64,000 bases of DNA from Elmis aenea (taxonomy: Eukaryota; Arthropoda; Insecta; Coleoptera; Elmidae), in assembly GCA_947652605.1 (NCBI GenBank), contig OX393579.1:51280970-51344969 (forward strand). Reading direction: 5' to 3'. This document shows positions 33,262 to 44,279 of this stretch, piece after piece; position 1 is the stretch's first letter; the number at the start of each line of letters is the position of its first letter. Position numbers and translations under genes: made by a program. A model generated the notes under the pieces. It saw nothing but the letters and a program-made list of their open reading frames with translations, had not been told where the DNA came from and searched no databases.

Positions 33262-33450
33262 GTAAAGGTAATTTTTGCGATCGCGTTGGCTATGAAACCG
33301 TCAGAGATCAAATCGAATTTTCTTTATTTACCAATGCGCGCATCCTTCGCAAGCAAAATGGTGTAAAGTTTTTGAAAAAATCTTTAACGGTTCCGGAGAA
33401 ACACGTCAAAAACGAAACCTCTGCAAAAGCGCTATGATTTGAGAAGTTGT
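33262..33450 (+). mobile_element. Fold-back family A, internal fragment
   Basis: Central part of one arm: GGTAATTTTTGCGATCGCG, ACCAATGCGCGCATCCTTC, AACGGTTCCGGAGAAACACG. It continues into GCAAAAGCGCTATGATTTGA, a loop segment shared with 34597-35172 but absent from the 11.2 kb copy. Both termini are missing. Confidence 0.75.
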
Positions 33451-33544
33451 GGTATATCTGTTTTGCGCCCCTGTATACCTAGGGGCGCAAATTAACCTTC
33501 CTGTCTCAGGTAAAATAACCTCTAGGCCCGGCTGTGCTAAAAAA

Positions 33545-34117
33545 TATTTTTTGAATACTTATCTATTTTATTAATAAAAGCGCACTTGATCCATTAAAGA
33601 ATGTCCAATTTACTGTTGTCGAAAATTTGCGTGTCTGCAGCAAGTCTAAAATTGAACGAGTCGAGGACCTTTTCAGAGACTGCCGCGTATTGGTATAATA
33701 AAAACGCAATCTCGAAATAACGCTGACTTAACGAAAGTGGGTAATTATCCTGATGAATTTAGTTACATACCCCATTGTGTTAGTATCCGCGTTTCCGCCC
33801 AGTCAGCGTAGCGACTTCCTGGCGTGTAACAATAGATGCCGATGACACGAAAACATATCTTAACAGGTGTGCATTTTATGGTTTGGATGAAGATATTAAA
33901 GTAAATTGAAACGATGGGTCGTTCCGTGTTGAACCTGGGTGAATATTTCGCATCAGTGGATGCGTTAAAAGCAAGTCAAGGGCAACAATAGGGATCTGGC
34001 TTATTATTATTAAAGATCGACTGTGGGTTTTGGGTTTATTAATTTCATGCTGATTTTTACACAAACAATTTTTTCCGTTTTCAAGAACTGTTCATTCATA
34101 CTAATTATGAATCGTTT
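33545..34117. other. Unrecognised stretch with GC-richer island
   Basis: Bases 33770-33860 are GC-richer (GTATCCGCGTTTCCGCCC) with no coding frame of note. A 62-codon minus frame (33876-34064) shows no domain. Confidence 0.35.
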
Positions 34118-34118
34118 C

Positions 34119-34304
34119 TTTTTAAAGTGGCATAAGTCACTTTTATATTATTTTGAGATATTAAATTGCATTATAATGTGCATAAAAATATTTATGCCAA
34201 CTATAGAGAAATTTCAGTTATATTTGTAATCTCGGTTACTTATATTTTTCTCAGTTTACATAATTTCGCACAGGCGTTAACAAATCGCCACTTTTTATTA
34301 CTGT
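34119..34304 (-). mobile_element. Short TIR repeat C, copy 2
   Basis: Inverted copy of 7037-7247, from AAAGTGGCATAAGTCACTTT to TTTTTATTACTGT. Its distal end is cut by the hAT remnant starting at 34309. Confidence 0.65.
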
Positions 34305-34308
34305 ACAG

Positions 34309-34590
34309 CAGGGGTTTCGAAACTACGGCGCGCGGGCCACATTCGGATTGCGATATGATTTTATCCGACCTGCTAAAGAATTGTGCGAAAATGTGTTGGA
34401 AGTTGGCATTTTTTGCAGATCTGGTGTTGCACATGAATAATTTAAATTTAAAGTTGCTGGGTAAAAATAATCTAGTTTGCGATTTATTTGCTCATATAGG
34501 TAAAGACATTTGGAGCAAAGTTGATACTTCTGGAAAACCAAATGAAAGATTGTATTTTTGCTCGTATGTCATACTGTGCAGAATTGCATA
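34309..34590 (+). pseudogene. hAT remnant with transposase fragment (GTF2IRD2/ZBED5-like class)
   Basis: Starts with a typical hAT terminus, CAGGGGTTTCGAAACT, followed by GCGGGCCACATTC. The frame at 34397-34540 reads WKLAFFADLVLHMNNLNLKL, then LGKNNLVCDLFAHIGK. The pattern WLxxLAFLxDxxxHLNxLNLxLQGKN is characteristic of hAT transposases related to GTF2IRD2 and ZBED5. The 5' end is joined straight to an internal coding fragment, so it is an internal-deletion derivative. The 141-codon open frame covering it starts in unrelated repeat C. It is truncated on the right by a family A element. Confidence 0.8.
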
Positions 34591-34596
34591 AAAAAA

Positions 34597-35172
34597 TTCC
34601 TTAGGAAAAATAGGGGAAAAACTGAAAAGTTGAATAATAAAGGTAATTTTTGACATCGCGTTGGCCATGAAATCGTCAGAGATAAAATCAAAATTCTTCT
34701 TTTTACCAATGCGCGCATCCTTTGCAAGTAAAATGGTGCAAAGTTTTTGGAAAAATCTTAAACGGTTCCGGGGAAAAACGCGAAAAACAAGGCCCTTGTA
34801 AAAACAATTTCTCCTATATTGAAACGTCTATGCAAGTCGCGTAGATTTAGTTATGCAACTTCTCAAATCATAGCGCTTTTGCAGGGGTTTCGTTTTTGGC
34901 GTTTTTCTCCGGAACCGTTTAAGATTTTTTCAAAAACTTTGCACCATTTTGCTTGCAAAGGATGCTCGAATTGGTAAATAGAAGAATTTCGATTTTATCT
35001 CTGACGGTTTTAATGGCCAACGCGATCGCAAAAATTACATTTATTATTCACCTTTTGAGTTTTTTCCCTATTTTCCGTAGGAAATGGATAGTGGCACGTA
35101 TAACTCTGCAAAACATTTAGTTTTGATGTTCTTGATGCAATTCTAGCGACAACATATCGTGACCCTCCCCGG
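34597..35172. mobile_element. Fold-back family A, nearly complete copy lacking left terminus
   Basis: The left arm begins internally at TTCCTTAGGAAAAATAGGGG. The right arm is complete to TATCGTGACCCTCCCCGG. The loop is larger than in the 11.2 kb copy and contains CTCAAATCATAGCGCTTTTG. Confidence 0.8.
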
Positions 35173-36752
35173 CCAGAAAAAATATTTTCCCATATGGCGT
35201 CTTTCATTTGCTGCAAAAAATTAGATAATCCTATTAAACGTGAAGCATAATTATAGTTATCGTTTTTGATTGCAAAGCTTTGCTTATTTTATTAACTTCT
35301 TGCAATATTCAATTCCATGTAGATGACGTGCATAAGAATTAAAAAATTATTTGTTTGCTTAAAGCATTTGACGAACATTGGAACATACATCGACTTTTTT
35401 ATTTTGCAATTATTAATTTTCATTTTTCATCAATTTGGCGCCCTTTCTCATTGTTGGCCTAAGGCAAGTGCCGGCTTCTGTTTTTTTATGCTGTTTTAGT
35501 GTAGTAACGTGCATATTGAATCATCTGGTAGAGCATTTCACAAACAAAGATTGTGCTATTCTTACTTAATACCAACTGCAAGTTGATAACAGTTTAAACT
35601 TATTCGAATCAAAGTTTTCAAAAATACAAAAGTAAATCGAACTTTTAATCAGAACTGCGCGTAACTTTTCAACAAAATTGCATAATTCATTCTTTACAAA
35701 TCCAGGCAAATTCCGTAATTCGATCGCTTCACGTATTATATTCATAACAGCAATTTCACCACAGATACCTACAAGTCTTCAAACTTTGCCACAAAATACA
35801 GTCGTCCAAGTTTGAAATTTCAACTTCACAAATACAGTTTTGAAACTTTATACTTCTTTAAGTAAAGAACACTCAACCTCAAGGAGTAGACTTAAAAGCG
35901 AATAATGTTAATAAGCAAATGATTGTAACAGTGAAAAGTAAACCACTTCGTAAAGTAAAAGCTCAAAAGTAAATTTCAAGCATGTTCCTGACATGGAGCA
36001 TGGAGCGGCTTACGAAAAAACTACAATAATAAACCGATTTCTATCAGCTAGATACCAAGAATTCAAAGTGGCATTTACGTACAAAAAAAAAACTGACAAT
36101 ATGCTTAATTAATTTAAAGATTGACGTGGCAAGACTGACGTCTGCATGTAGTCGCTTGGCGTTCAAAGATTAAATAAATTCTATTGTACGTACGTCAAAA
36201 GAATGCTCGAAATATAATCCAACCGAAAGATGGCAGTTCACGTATTAGTAAACGGACATTGACGGATGTTGGCGTGAAATAATCTATTAAGATCACCTTT
36301 TATATAAAGTGTAACTTGCATACGGTTAACGCGCGCGCAATAAGTTCATGAATACCGCGGAACGTTGCCATAAAACTGTCATTTCTTAACAGAAAATATG
36401 TAAGCGAACAGCGGGTAACTGAATTAATACATAATACAGACTTAACATGCTGATGGCGTCAAAAAATATGGCTAGAATTATTAATGTTGCATGAAGCACT
36501 AACATTTGCATTTTCATGACGCTAGAGGGATGGGATTGTAACACCTGGCTTGTACAGTTTTAATTTTATACAAATTTATATTAATTAATTCAATAAAAAC
36601 AACCGGGGTTTGTAGCAAATAAATACCAATAAAATTATAATAGTTGTACCACCAACAGACCTAACATCACAGCTGTTTTGACAAATGCATTTATTGTTTT
36701 GTAAATGTATTAATTATATTAAAGATTTGTTTTCAATAGAAATGTTTTTATA
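35173..36752. other. 1.6 kb free of recognised repeats
   Basis: One of the longest stretches without repeat homology in the window. Slightly higher G+C between 36120 and 36560, including GCGCGCGC near 36332. No frame over 60 codons beyond 35010-35216, which belongs to the preceding repeat. Possibly ancestral intron sequence. Confidence 0.4.
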
Positions 36753-36754
36753 TA

Positions 36755-37488
36755 CAGGGTGGTACACATAGAAGAGGGGATCTCGTAAAAGTATAAATTA
36801 GACAAATTGTTCCCCTTTTTGAGACCAATTCAGTGATGCTTTAATGTTTTAAAAAAGCTTCATGGCACGCTAGATAAATACCAAAAATCAAAATGGGCAT
36901 TTTTTAAATTGTTAATAACTCGTTTATATTTGATGGTACAAAAATATTTTTGGGCAAAAAGTTGTAGATTGTTTTACGTACTGTAAAATACAAAAATTCA
37001 TTTGTTTTAACATTATTTAAATTCATTGTAGCTTCATAGGGACTAACGAATTTTATTTGTTTTGAGCCTAAATATAAAAAAAAATACATTAAACCTTATA
37101 TTATTAATAAAAGGGAAAAAAAAACTTGTTTATGAAGTCATAGCCAACTATGGTTTCCATTAAAAAAATGCAAGTTTGTAATTTATATCAGAATTTAAAC
37201 AATATTGAAACAAATGAATGGTTTCATTTTATAGCGTGTAAAAAAATCTACAACTTTTCCCCGAAAAATATTTTTGTACCATCAAGTATAACTGAGTTAT
37301 TAACGATTTTAAGAAAATACCCATTTTGATTTTTGTTCGTTATCTAGCGTGCCATGGAACTTTTTTAAAACATTCAAGCATCACTGAATAGGTCTCAGGA
37401 ACGAAAACAATTTGTCTAATTTGAACTTGTTTGTAGCTCTTACCGTTTACGAGATCCCAATAGTGGCCCTTTCTTGTGGACCACCCTG
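36755..37488. mobile_element. CAGGGTGGTACACATAG palindromic element
   Basis: 734 bp, TA-flanked. The arms share ATCTCGTAAA/TTTACGAGAT, CATGGCACGCTAGATAA-like and TTTTTGGGCAAAAAGTTGTA-like blocks, and the right end reads GTGGACCACCCTG. The arms are more diverged than in the 31.8 kb element. Confidence 0.82.
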
Positions 37489-37542
37489 TATGAGCTCGTA
37501 GCCGTTAACTTGATTAGGGCTGCAGTGATTGAAACCCCAATA

Positions 37543-38129
37543 CAGTACCGGATTCAGAACCGGTCATAGGGTTTGCGGGGCTGTGTGCGAAAATAAATGC
37601 GGAGCCAAAAAAAAAAACTATCGGCGCATCGCCGGCGGCTCCTCCGGCGAACGACTGTGCATACCAGCCTTAGATTTTTTTATTGGCACACATCATTGAC
37701 ACTTTGAAGAAAGAAAAAAAAAACTACTGACTACTTTAGTATCTAACCAGCGAATGCCTAAAATCTATGTATTTAGTTTACTTGTACCTACCTATAAAGT
37801 AACTTTTTATAACACTAGAAGGGCGGGGTTGTCGAACTAGCGTCTAGCGTATTATGAAAACGACTGATAAACAGCTGACAAGGCCGGACTAGCGGGGCCG
37901 GTCTATCCGCGGGGCCGTGTGCGGTGCACACCCTGCCCTCCCCCTAGGGCCGGCCCTGACCGGATTAAGCTTTTAGCGGGCCCTAGACATAATTTAGTGT
38001 TTGGGCCTCATTTATAGTGCCTTTGGGGGTTTATTATTAATTAAAATTTTTCCCTAGTTCTAACTGGGCCCCTCAGAGTTCCGGGCCCTAGACATTTGTC
38101 TTTTTTGTCTTTTGGATTATCTGGCCCTG
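37543..38129. mobile_element. Outer hAT element of a nested pair
   Basis: Ends CAGTACCGGATT and, inverted, CAGGGCCAGATAATCC, with a perfect 8-bp target duplication CCCCAATA at 37535-37542 and 38130-38137. After removing the inner insert it is only about 175 bp. The interior repeats GGGCCCTAGACAT-like phrases. No coding sequence. Confidence 0.85.
37555..37958. mobile_element. Inner hAT element of a nested pair
   Basis: 404 bp. Ends CAGAACCGGTCATAGGG and, inverted, CAGGGCCGGCCCTAGGG. Perfect 8-bp duplication ACCGGATT at 37547-37554 and 37959-37966. It inserted 12 bp inside the terminus of the outer hAT. GC-rich ends (CGCCGGCGGCTCCTCCGGCG near 37630) suggest strong secondary structure. Confidence 0.88.
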
Positions 38130-38137
38130 CCCCAATA

Positions 38138-39217
38138 GCAAGTATATTACGCTTTGGGATGTCACTCGCCATTTCGTATGTAGGATAATATCGGATTAGG
38201 ATAGTTTTTAATAAACATCGTTGCCAACAAATGAGATTTAAATTTTTAAAACTAGAAAGGGTGTAAAATTAAAGATGGTACTAAAAAATGAGACTTTCAG
38301 ATTGTTCAAAATATTTCAAGAACTTGACAAAACATGCACATTTTCAGTTTAGATTCTTGCTAAGGATATAACACACTTTTCTATTGATTTAAAACTGTCC
38401 TTTTATCTTTAACTGTTTTTAAGCTTCCTATGTTGTTCATGCTAAATCACACACCCTGTATATTTTCATCTAATTTTGCACATCTTTTCACTTATGGTTT
38501 CAACAGAGAACTGTATCAGTATAGTTCCATTTCGTCTATTCTTTTCCCCAGTTGCCAAACTACACATCCACTCTCACAGCTATAATATTTACATTCACTT
38601 GAGCTTTGTAGTTTTCTCTTAATATTTAAAATTGCTCAACGAGTCATTCTAAAACCAACCGCAGATGAATTAAGGAGTTGGTTTTGTCCGAACAAAAGTC
38701 GCAGCTCGGAAGCAATCTCTCCGTAAAATGAGCGTTTTCTAAGCACCTTTTGCATGCTCTTTGTTAAATGGAACAATAGTTCATCGATAATTTAAATTGA
38801 CTTAACTTACTGTTAACCTGCAATGACAAATGAATTCGCAGATCAAGCTATATTTCACGTCTTTGTGAAACTTGGCCCGTTCACTCCTACACAAATACGA
38901 TTGAATATTCGATTATCCCGGTAATACACGTTTAGGAGTATAAACACGGCAATAAATTAAAAATCGTGATAGGTAACAGTAAAATAAAAGTGTTTAGAAC
39001 TTTAAACGATTCTGCAGGATAGGGAATTAAAGTGCCTTTAGGATTGCTAAAACCGATTTCCGGAAGAATGTGTTAGACCGAAAGAAATAACCTGCTATTT
39101 TCATTAAAAATTGTGAAAATTATCTTTGTGTTTAATAAAAGGGGACATATAACAATATGTAACTTAAGTAAACTAATGCAATTTTTAGGTACTATGCCTT
39201 ACTGAAATCGACAAATA
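38138..39217. other. Mostly unrecognised; one unpaired CACCCTG terminus
   Basis: A terminus ACACACCCTG followed by TA lies at 38449-38460. The preceding 250 bp may be its arm, but no mirror was found. The rest is unrecognised. Confidence 0.4.
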
Positions 39218-39219
39218 TA

Positions 39220-39925
39220 CAGGGTGTTTCCGTGACTATGTTTAACGTTTTGGGGTAGATAGAGGAGGTCATTTGTGATATTTTTTGCCCATTAACCAAT
39301 GGTCGGAAATGCATCCCCTTAGAGTTACAGGCGGAAGAAGCGAAAAAATTTTCACTTTTTCATCTTAAATTTTGTTATTAATTTCGAGAAACGAAAAACA
39401 CTAGTACTTCTAACAGCAAATTCATTAAAAAAAAACAACAAATACTACCGAAGCTGCTCAACTTTGCACTATAATCTTTTGCACTCAAAAACCTACAGTT
39501 TTACGAGAAAAGTTATATAATAAAAAAAGTTTCTAAATAAATCAAGCATATAATAAAAAAAGTTTCTAAATAAATCAAGCTATCAAAAAAATATTTTTAT
39601 ATTGCAAAGTTTTAATTCACCAAAAACTTCTGATAAAAAACCAACAGGGGTCGCACTTTTCAGTCCCTTGTGAATGTGGTAGATGATTGAAAATATTACT
39701 ATGGGAAACCTTTTAATACGTATAAAACATCTACCTAATATCATTATCCTACATTTATCCAAATTTAAGAAATAAAATAACCCTATATTTTCGCTCCCCT
39801 TTAGGGTGGGGGGGTGTAACTCCGAAAGGAGACGTCTAAGGAAAAAAAATTATCGGAAAGATACCCCTTAATTTTCGATAAGGAATCACCTTCCGATTTT
39901 TTTCGCATTTTTACGAAACACCATG
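39220..39925. mobile_element. CAGGGTGTTTC element with unlike arms
   Basis: 706 bp between TA dinucleotides. Left end CAGGGTGTTTCCGTGACTAT; the right end inverted reads CATGGTGTTTCGTAAAAATG. The right 290 bp match the arm at 16479-16796, while the left arm does not mirror the right. It appears to be a hybrid of two subfamilies or a non-palindromic progenitor. It contains a direct duplication at 39516-39583. Confidence 0.65.
39516..39583 (+). repeat. 34-bp direct duplication
   Basis: ATAAAAAAAGTTTCTAAATA plus AATCAAGC occurs twice back to back inside the 39.2 kb element. Confidence 0.75.
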
Positions 39926-39927
39926 TA

Positions 39928-41340
39928 TAAAAGAAATTTTGTTTTCCATGGCTGGGTGTGAAGTTCCATAACAACTTGAAAAAAGTAGCGATCGCTCAAG
40001 AAACATTTGATGAGTGAAGAACAATTATTGCTACCAATCCATTGATCGCATTATATTAATATTCTCCCAAAAACAAAAGAGATATCAAGGAAAATATAAT
40101 TTTTGTTGTACCAATTTTAGAAACGATTCCAGTTATCTATATTTTGAAAAGAGATTTGGATTCAGCTCAGAATTCTGCGCGTTTTCGCTGCTAAACTGAC
40201 GGTTGCTCTCTTGTTTTTTGATATCCCCATAGTGCTAAGTCGTTTTAAACAGATTTCATAATATTCTACGCCAATACCTCAAAAAATGTCAAAAGATACG
40301 TTATTAAGAATCGGAGAAATTCCAAAATAAAAAATCCTCTTAAACCCTAGGTAGCCTGCTTGATTTTAATTCGGCTTGGATAGGAATTTAGTTGTATTAC
40401 CAGCCGTAACCGGTAGGATTAAAGATTAGTTTCAAATAATTCCACAGCACCTGTTTAATCATTTCCCAATAGGTAATCTTCCAGATTGCGTATCGTAATT
40501 TTTAAAAGACCGTACGAAAGCGATTTTGTAGTGTCGTAGGTAGCTCGTTCTGATGGGCTGGTACGTCGGCGTAGGCTGTAATTATTTTGTTTCTTAAAGC
40601 TACTTGATTTAATAACCTGCAGGCAGCGCGCGGAGATGTAACCTCGAGTTACAATTTGTTGTTTGAATATTTCATAATTGTGTAACGACTCTTTAAAATT
40701 GCGATACTGAACTGCTAACTGCATTGCCCCGCAGACTTTTGTTACGGTTTTACATATTACTTGAGGCAGTGTAAAGTTCAAAGTAGGTGAATGCAGTAAC
40801 TGGCAACTGTTGTAAAATATTCTGTTTAAACTTGTGGTAGTATAGCGTATAATACAAAAGGTGTGGACTCGATTTTTGTGCAAAAACTAGGCGAGGTTCT
40901 GTTTTAAAAGTTGTTTGGTTCGTGCTGAACTTGGATGATTTTGCATGTTGCGTTTTTTTTCATCGTCAGCAGAGCATTACATTTTGCATTTTTACTGAAC
41001 AATATGGCTTATAGCAATTGTTATCCATTACCCTAGTATGTGTAGGTTTTTTTACACCTTTTATTAGACATTCAATAGTCTGCGTTCACTTAGGGAGTGA
41101 TAACGAAAAATCGCGAATTTTTAACTTATCTGTTTTTTAAGATAATTAAACAAAATTAAGCGGTTTTTTAATGTGTGGCAAAATCTAGGACCATACAAGC
41201 TTAAATTTTGTTGTCGTTTATATGAAACTTAATAGGAGTAATGTTTTTGTACGTGTTAGATAATTTATTTTTATTTTATTTAGTCATGAGTCCTTCTACT
41301 GTTAAGTGTTGTGCTGACTTTTTAAAATATTTTTCCTTCG
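39928..41340. other. Unrecognised stretch containing the longest anonymous frame
   Basis: A minus-strand frame of 142 codons (40455-40883) is the longest in the window. Its product has scattered Cys and Lys/Arg and no domain, signal or repeat that I recognise, and its base composition is only slightly raised. I do not call it a gene. No repeat termini. Confidence 0.35.
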
Positions 41341-41359
41341 TGTGCTAGCTTTTTTTTTT

Positions 41360-41557
41360 TGTCTTTCTGTCCGTTGCTGCTTTTTTAACTTCGTCTTGCT
41401 AGGCTATTCTCGGTCTACCCCTTGTTTTTCTGTGATCTTGCTTCATAGACTTTTCTGGTTAACCTTTCTTCTTTCATCCTATAAATGTGACCCAACCATC
41501 CCAGCTGTCTTTCTTGTATTTTTGTTTCAACTGATTTTTTCTTTAATTGTTCTCTAA
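41360..41557 (-). pseudogene. LINE 3' end remnant (WLGHIYRM tail)
   Basis: The minus strand reads GWLGHIYRMKEERLTRKVYE, then ARSQKNKG-stop, then a shifted EVKKAATDRKTKKKS. The same C-terminal pattern as at 26.9 and 63 kb. The Harbinger-like element at 41558 separates it from the next fragment. Confidence 0.7.
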
Positions 41558-41728
41558 AGGCCTCTACTCACCTACCAATTTGTCGGTACAACCGACCGAC
41601 CGTTCCGATAAATTGTTTAATGTGTAGTCTGTCACCCGACCAACCCGACAGTTGGACAAGTTGGAACGGTCGGGTGGCCAGACCATCCAACAAGCCAACC
41701 GCCCCACCACATTCCTCTAGATGAGGAC
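41558..41728 (-). mobile_element. PIF/Harbinger-like miniature element, truncated
   Basis: Starts AGGCCTCTACTCACCTACCA after TAA (41555-41557) and matches 7786-8093 in inverse orientation down to CATTCCTCTAGATGAGGAC. The distal terminus is not seen. Confidence 0.7.
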
Positions 41729-41929
41729 AAACAGTTATGTTTAGCACAAAGAATATTTTTACTTACAATCTGTCTAAAACATTAAACAACAGTTTTTAAA
41801 AGTAAAAAAATCTTAATCAAAAATAGTTCTTGCCATAAGTATGTTAATTGAGCTTTTAAACATGTCTTCACTTTTTACTGTGATACATATTTATTTTAAA
41901 TCTTAAATAATAATTATATTATCTTCTTC

Positions 41930-42190
41930 ATTCTAACAATCCTTATGCTTCTCGGCGCTGAAGTTTTGATGACTTCATCAACTTTCTCCATTCTTGGCAG
42001 TTCTGTACCAGACGACTTATTTCTTTTGGAGTTTTACCTCGTTCTGCACTCATTTCAGTTATTTTATTTTCTAAACTTATTCTACGTCTTTCTTTTATTC
42101 AATTTGCTCACTCCTATAATTAGTTTTGTTATACTTTCTATGTTTATCCTTTGAACATTCCCCAACCATTTTAACTGTTTTTGGCCCATA
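41930..42190 (-). pseudogene. LINE 3' end remnant (WLGNVQRI tail)
   Basis: The minus strand gives WLGNVQRINIESITKLIIGV and, in another frame, MSAERGKTPKEISRLVQNC followed by QEWRKLMKSSKLQRREA and a stop. The same tail class as 41360-41557 but a different copy. Confidence 0.65.
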
Positions 42191-43285
42191 TTTTAGCTTT
42201 TTTTTACCAATTTCTCTTGTATTGCTTTGGTTTTTTATCTGCAATTTTTTATTTTACCTAAAACCTTCCTTACCAATCTTGTATTGATCACTATAATTGT
42301 ACATTCTAGCATCTAGCTAATTAGAACTGAAACAGTTTAATTTCCATTAAAATCATTGGGACTGGAATCATATGGTAGACCTGCATTTTTGTGTTTTTTT
42401 TTAAATTTTCCGATTTTCATAATTGCTTTGTTTATTGCTGGTTTGTTTTTCTTGGCTTCTCTACTCTGTGGGCAAGCCAATCTTACCGTTTCCCAAATTA
42501 ATAAACTTCTAGTTAACGACCCAGCAACTTAGATCATTTTCGCGTGTTATAATTCTAGTCGGCTGCAGTGCGAATTTTAGGCTTTGATCCTTTAAGTTTA
42601 ATATTTGAACGAATACTCAAATAGTAATAAATCTTCCAGATGTCAAAAATATTTCAAACTACACCTGATATTATATATGCAAAGTCGGAGATGACTTCAC
42701 TGTTTTAATTAACAAGTCAGCTGCGCAAATGAAGCGAAGTGTTTCAATATTTTCACAGAAGTTATGGCAAATACACATTAATTTTTATCGTCCACTTAAG
42801 AAACAAAATAACACAGTAGATTTGTTTAACGGCAATTGCGAAAGTGTTTATTTTGCCCGAGATGCTGTGCGCTGTGAGAAGTTTCAATTGTTTATTCAGC
42901 CATTGTCAACAGTGTTTATAAACAGCTTGCATGCAAATGAAGAGTAATACATGGCGATGATGAATTTTTAATCGTTATTTATTTGGTCGTTGAGCTTACA
43001 AAGTTTATGGCAAATATTTAAGATAAAGTACTAATTTACTTATGTTAATTAATAAAGCATAAAAACACTCTTTGCCCCATGGGTAATCCCGCTATTCCTT
43101 CTTGCCTTTTGTAACAATCAATTTCTAATTTCATTTTTTTTTTTAAATTTAAATATTGTTACTAGTCTAGGGAGACTAACCTACAATTTTATTCTAAAAT
43201 TTTTAGAGACTAGGTATTTTTCCAAGATGTCCCGAATAGTGTTTCTTGGTTTCTAACATAAAACACAAGTTTGTCGTGTTACGCA
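42191..43285. other. Unrecognised stretch
   Basis: A 72-codon frame (42729-42947, +) lies in a slightly GC-richer patch; no domain recognised. Nothing else identified. Confidence 0.35.
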
Positions 43286-43289
43286 CAGG

Positions 43290-44275
43290 TTCACTATGCT
43301 CTGCTTTAGCACTATATCACGATATACACTACACCAGTTGAAAACGTTTAATTCTCTTAAGTCTTCTTGTCAAACCAGCATTATCTAGGAGCTGCAGCAC
43401 CTCGGTGTTGCCATGGGAGTGAAGTCTTCTCTCGTGCTTTTCTGCGAACATTTTGATCTCTTCTCTGACGGTTGTGATCTTCAGGTCTCTGTGTAGGTGG
43501 TCATTCCGATAGCACCATGGAGCACTCTATTTTGAAAGACCTGGATCTTATCTATGTTGCTTTTGGCTGCACATCCCAAGAGCTGAACCCCATAAGTCCC
43601 GTCTGGCTTAAGGATTTGTTTGTACAGTAGTAACTTATTATGCACAGACAATTGTGATTTTCTTCCAATCAGAAAGTACATGTTTTTGTATTTAAGGTCT
43701 CCTTTTCTTTTTTTCTTTATGTGTTCTTGCCATCAAAGATGAATATCCAGATTCATTCCCAAGTATTTTGCTGTATCGCAATGTGGGATTTTGGCATTGT
43801 TTATTGATATCGGGAATTGTTCATTTTGCTTGTAGGCAAGGTCAATATGCGCTGATTTACTCTCGTTGATTCTTACTCCTCACCTCCAATCATGTACTTT
43901 GTTGTATGCTTTTGGAAGTTAAGCAGCTGTTTCTATATTGTCATTATCATTACCAATTGCCAAGATGGCTGTTTCGTTAGAAAAAGTTGTAATTGTGGCG
44001 TTTTGAATCTGTGGAATGTCGCAAGTGTACAGCAAGTATAAAATAGGTCCCAAAACAATGCCTTGGGGTACCCTGCATTTACATTTCTCATGTTCGAGTA
44101 CTCTCTCTTGCTTGACACGAAATATTTGATCGGATATGTAAGGTTTTAATATTTTGGCATATTGTTTTGGCAACATGTTCCTTAGCTTATACTCTAGTCC
44201 TTCATGCCAGACTTTGTCAAACGCCTGGGCTACTTCTAGGAATATAGCAGAGCATATTTTACAAACAAATGTTTT
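43290..44275 (-). pseudogene. Jockey-like LINE reverse transcriptase remnant, second copy
   Basis: Minus-strand order: CSAIFLEVAQAFDKVWHEGL (44200-44260), MLPKQYAKILKPYISDQIF, VPQGIVLGPILYLLYTCDIP, then TFSNETAILAIG in place of FADD (near 43970), then QILKPDGTYGVQLLGCAAKS, and finally HERRLHSHGNTEVLQLLD near 43400. Two catalytic positions are changed: motif A FLDV to FLEV, and the FADD box to FSNE. It is related to but distinct from the 4-5 kb copy. 5' truncated at about 44275. Confidence 0.88.
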
Positions 44276-44279
44276 GTAA

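Noticed and set aside
33440..33531. hAT terminus CTAGGCCCGGCTG as a full element
   Set aside because: Only one plausible end (with GGGGCGCAAATT text) was found; no partner or target duplication.
35430..35480. hAT-like right end (GGCGCCC...CCTAAGGCAAGTGCCGG)
   Set aside because: The style fits a hAT end, but no left end or 8-bp duplication was located.
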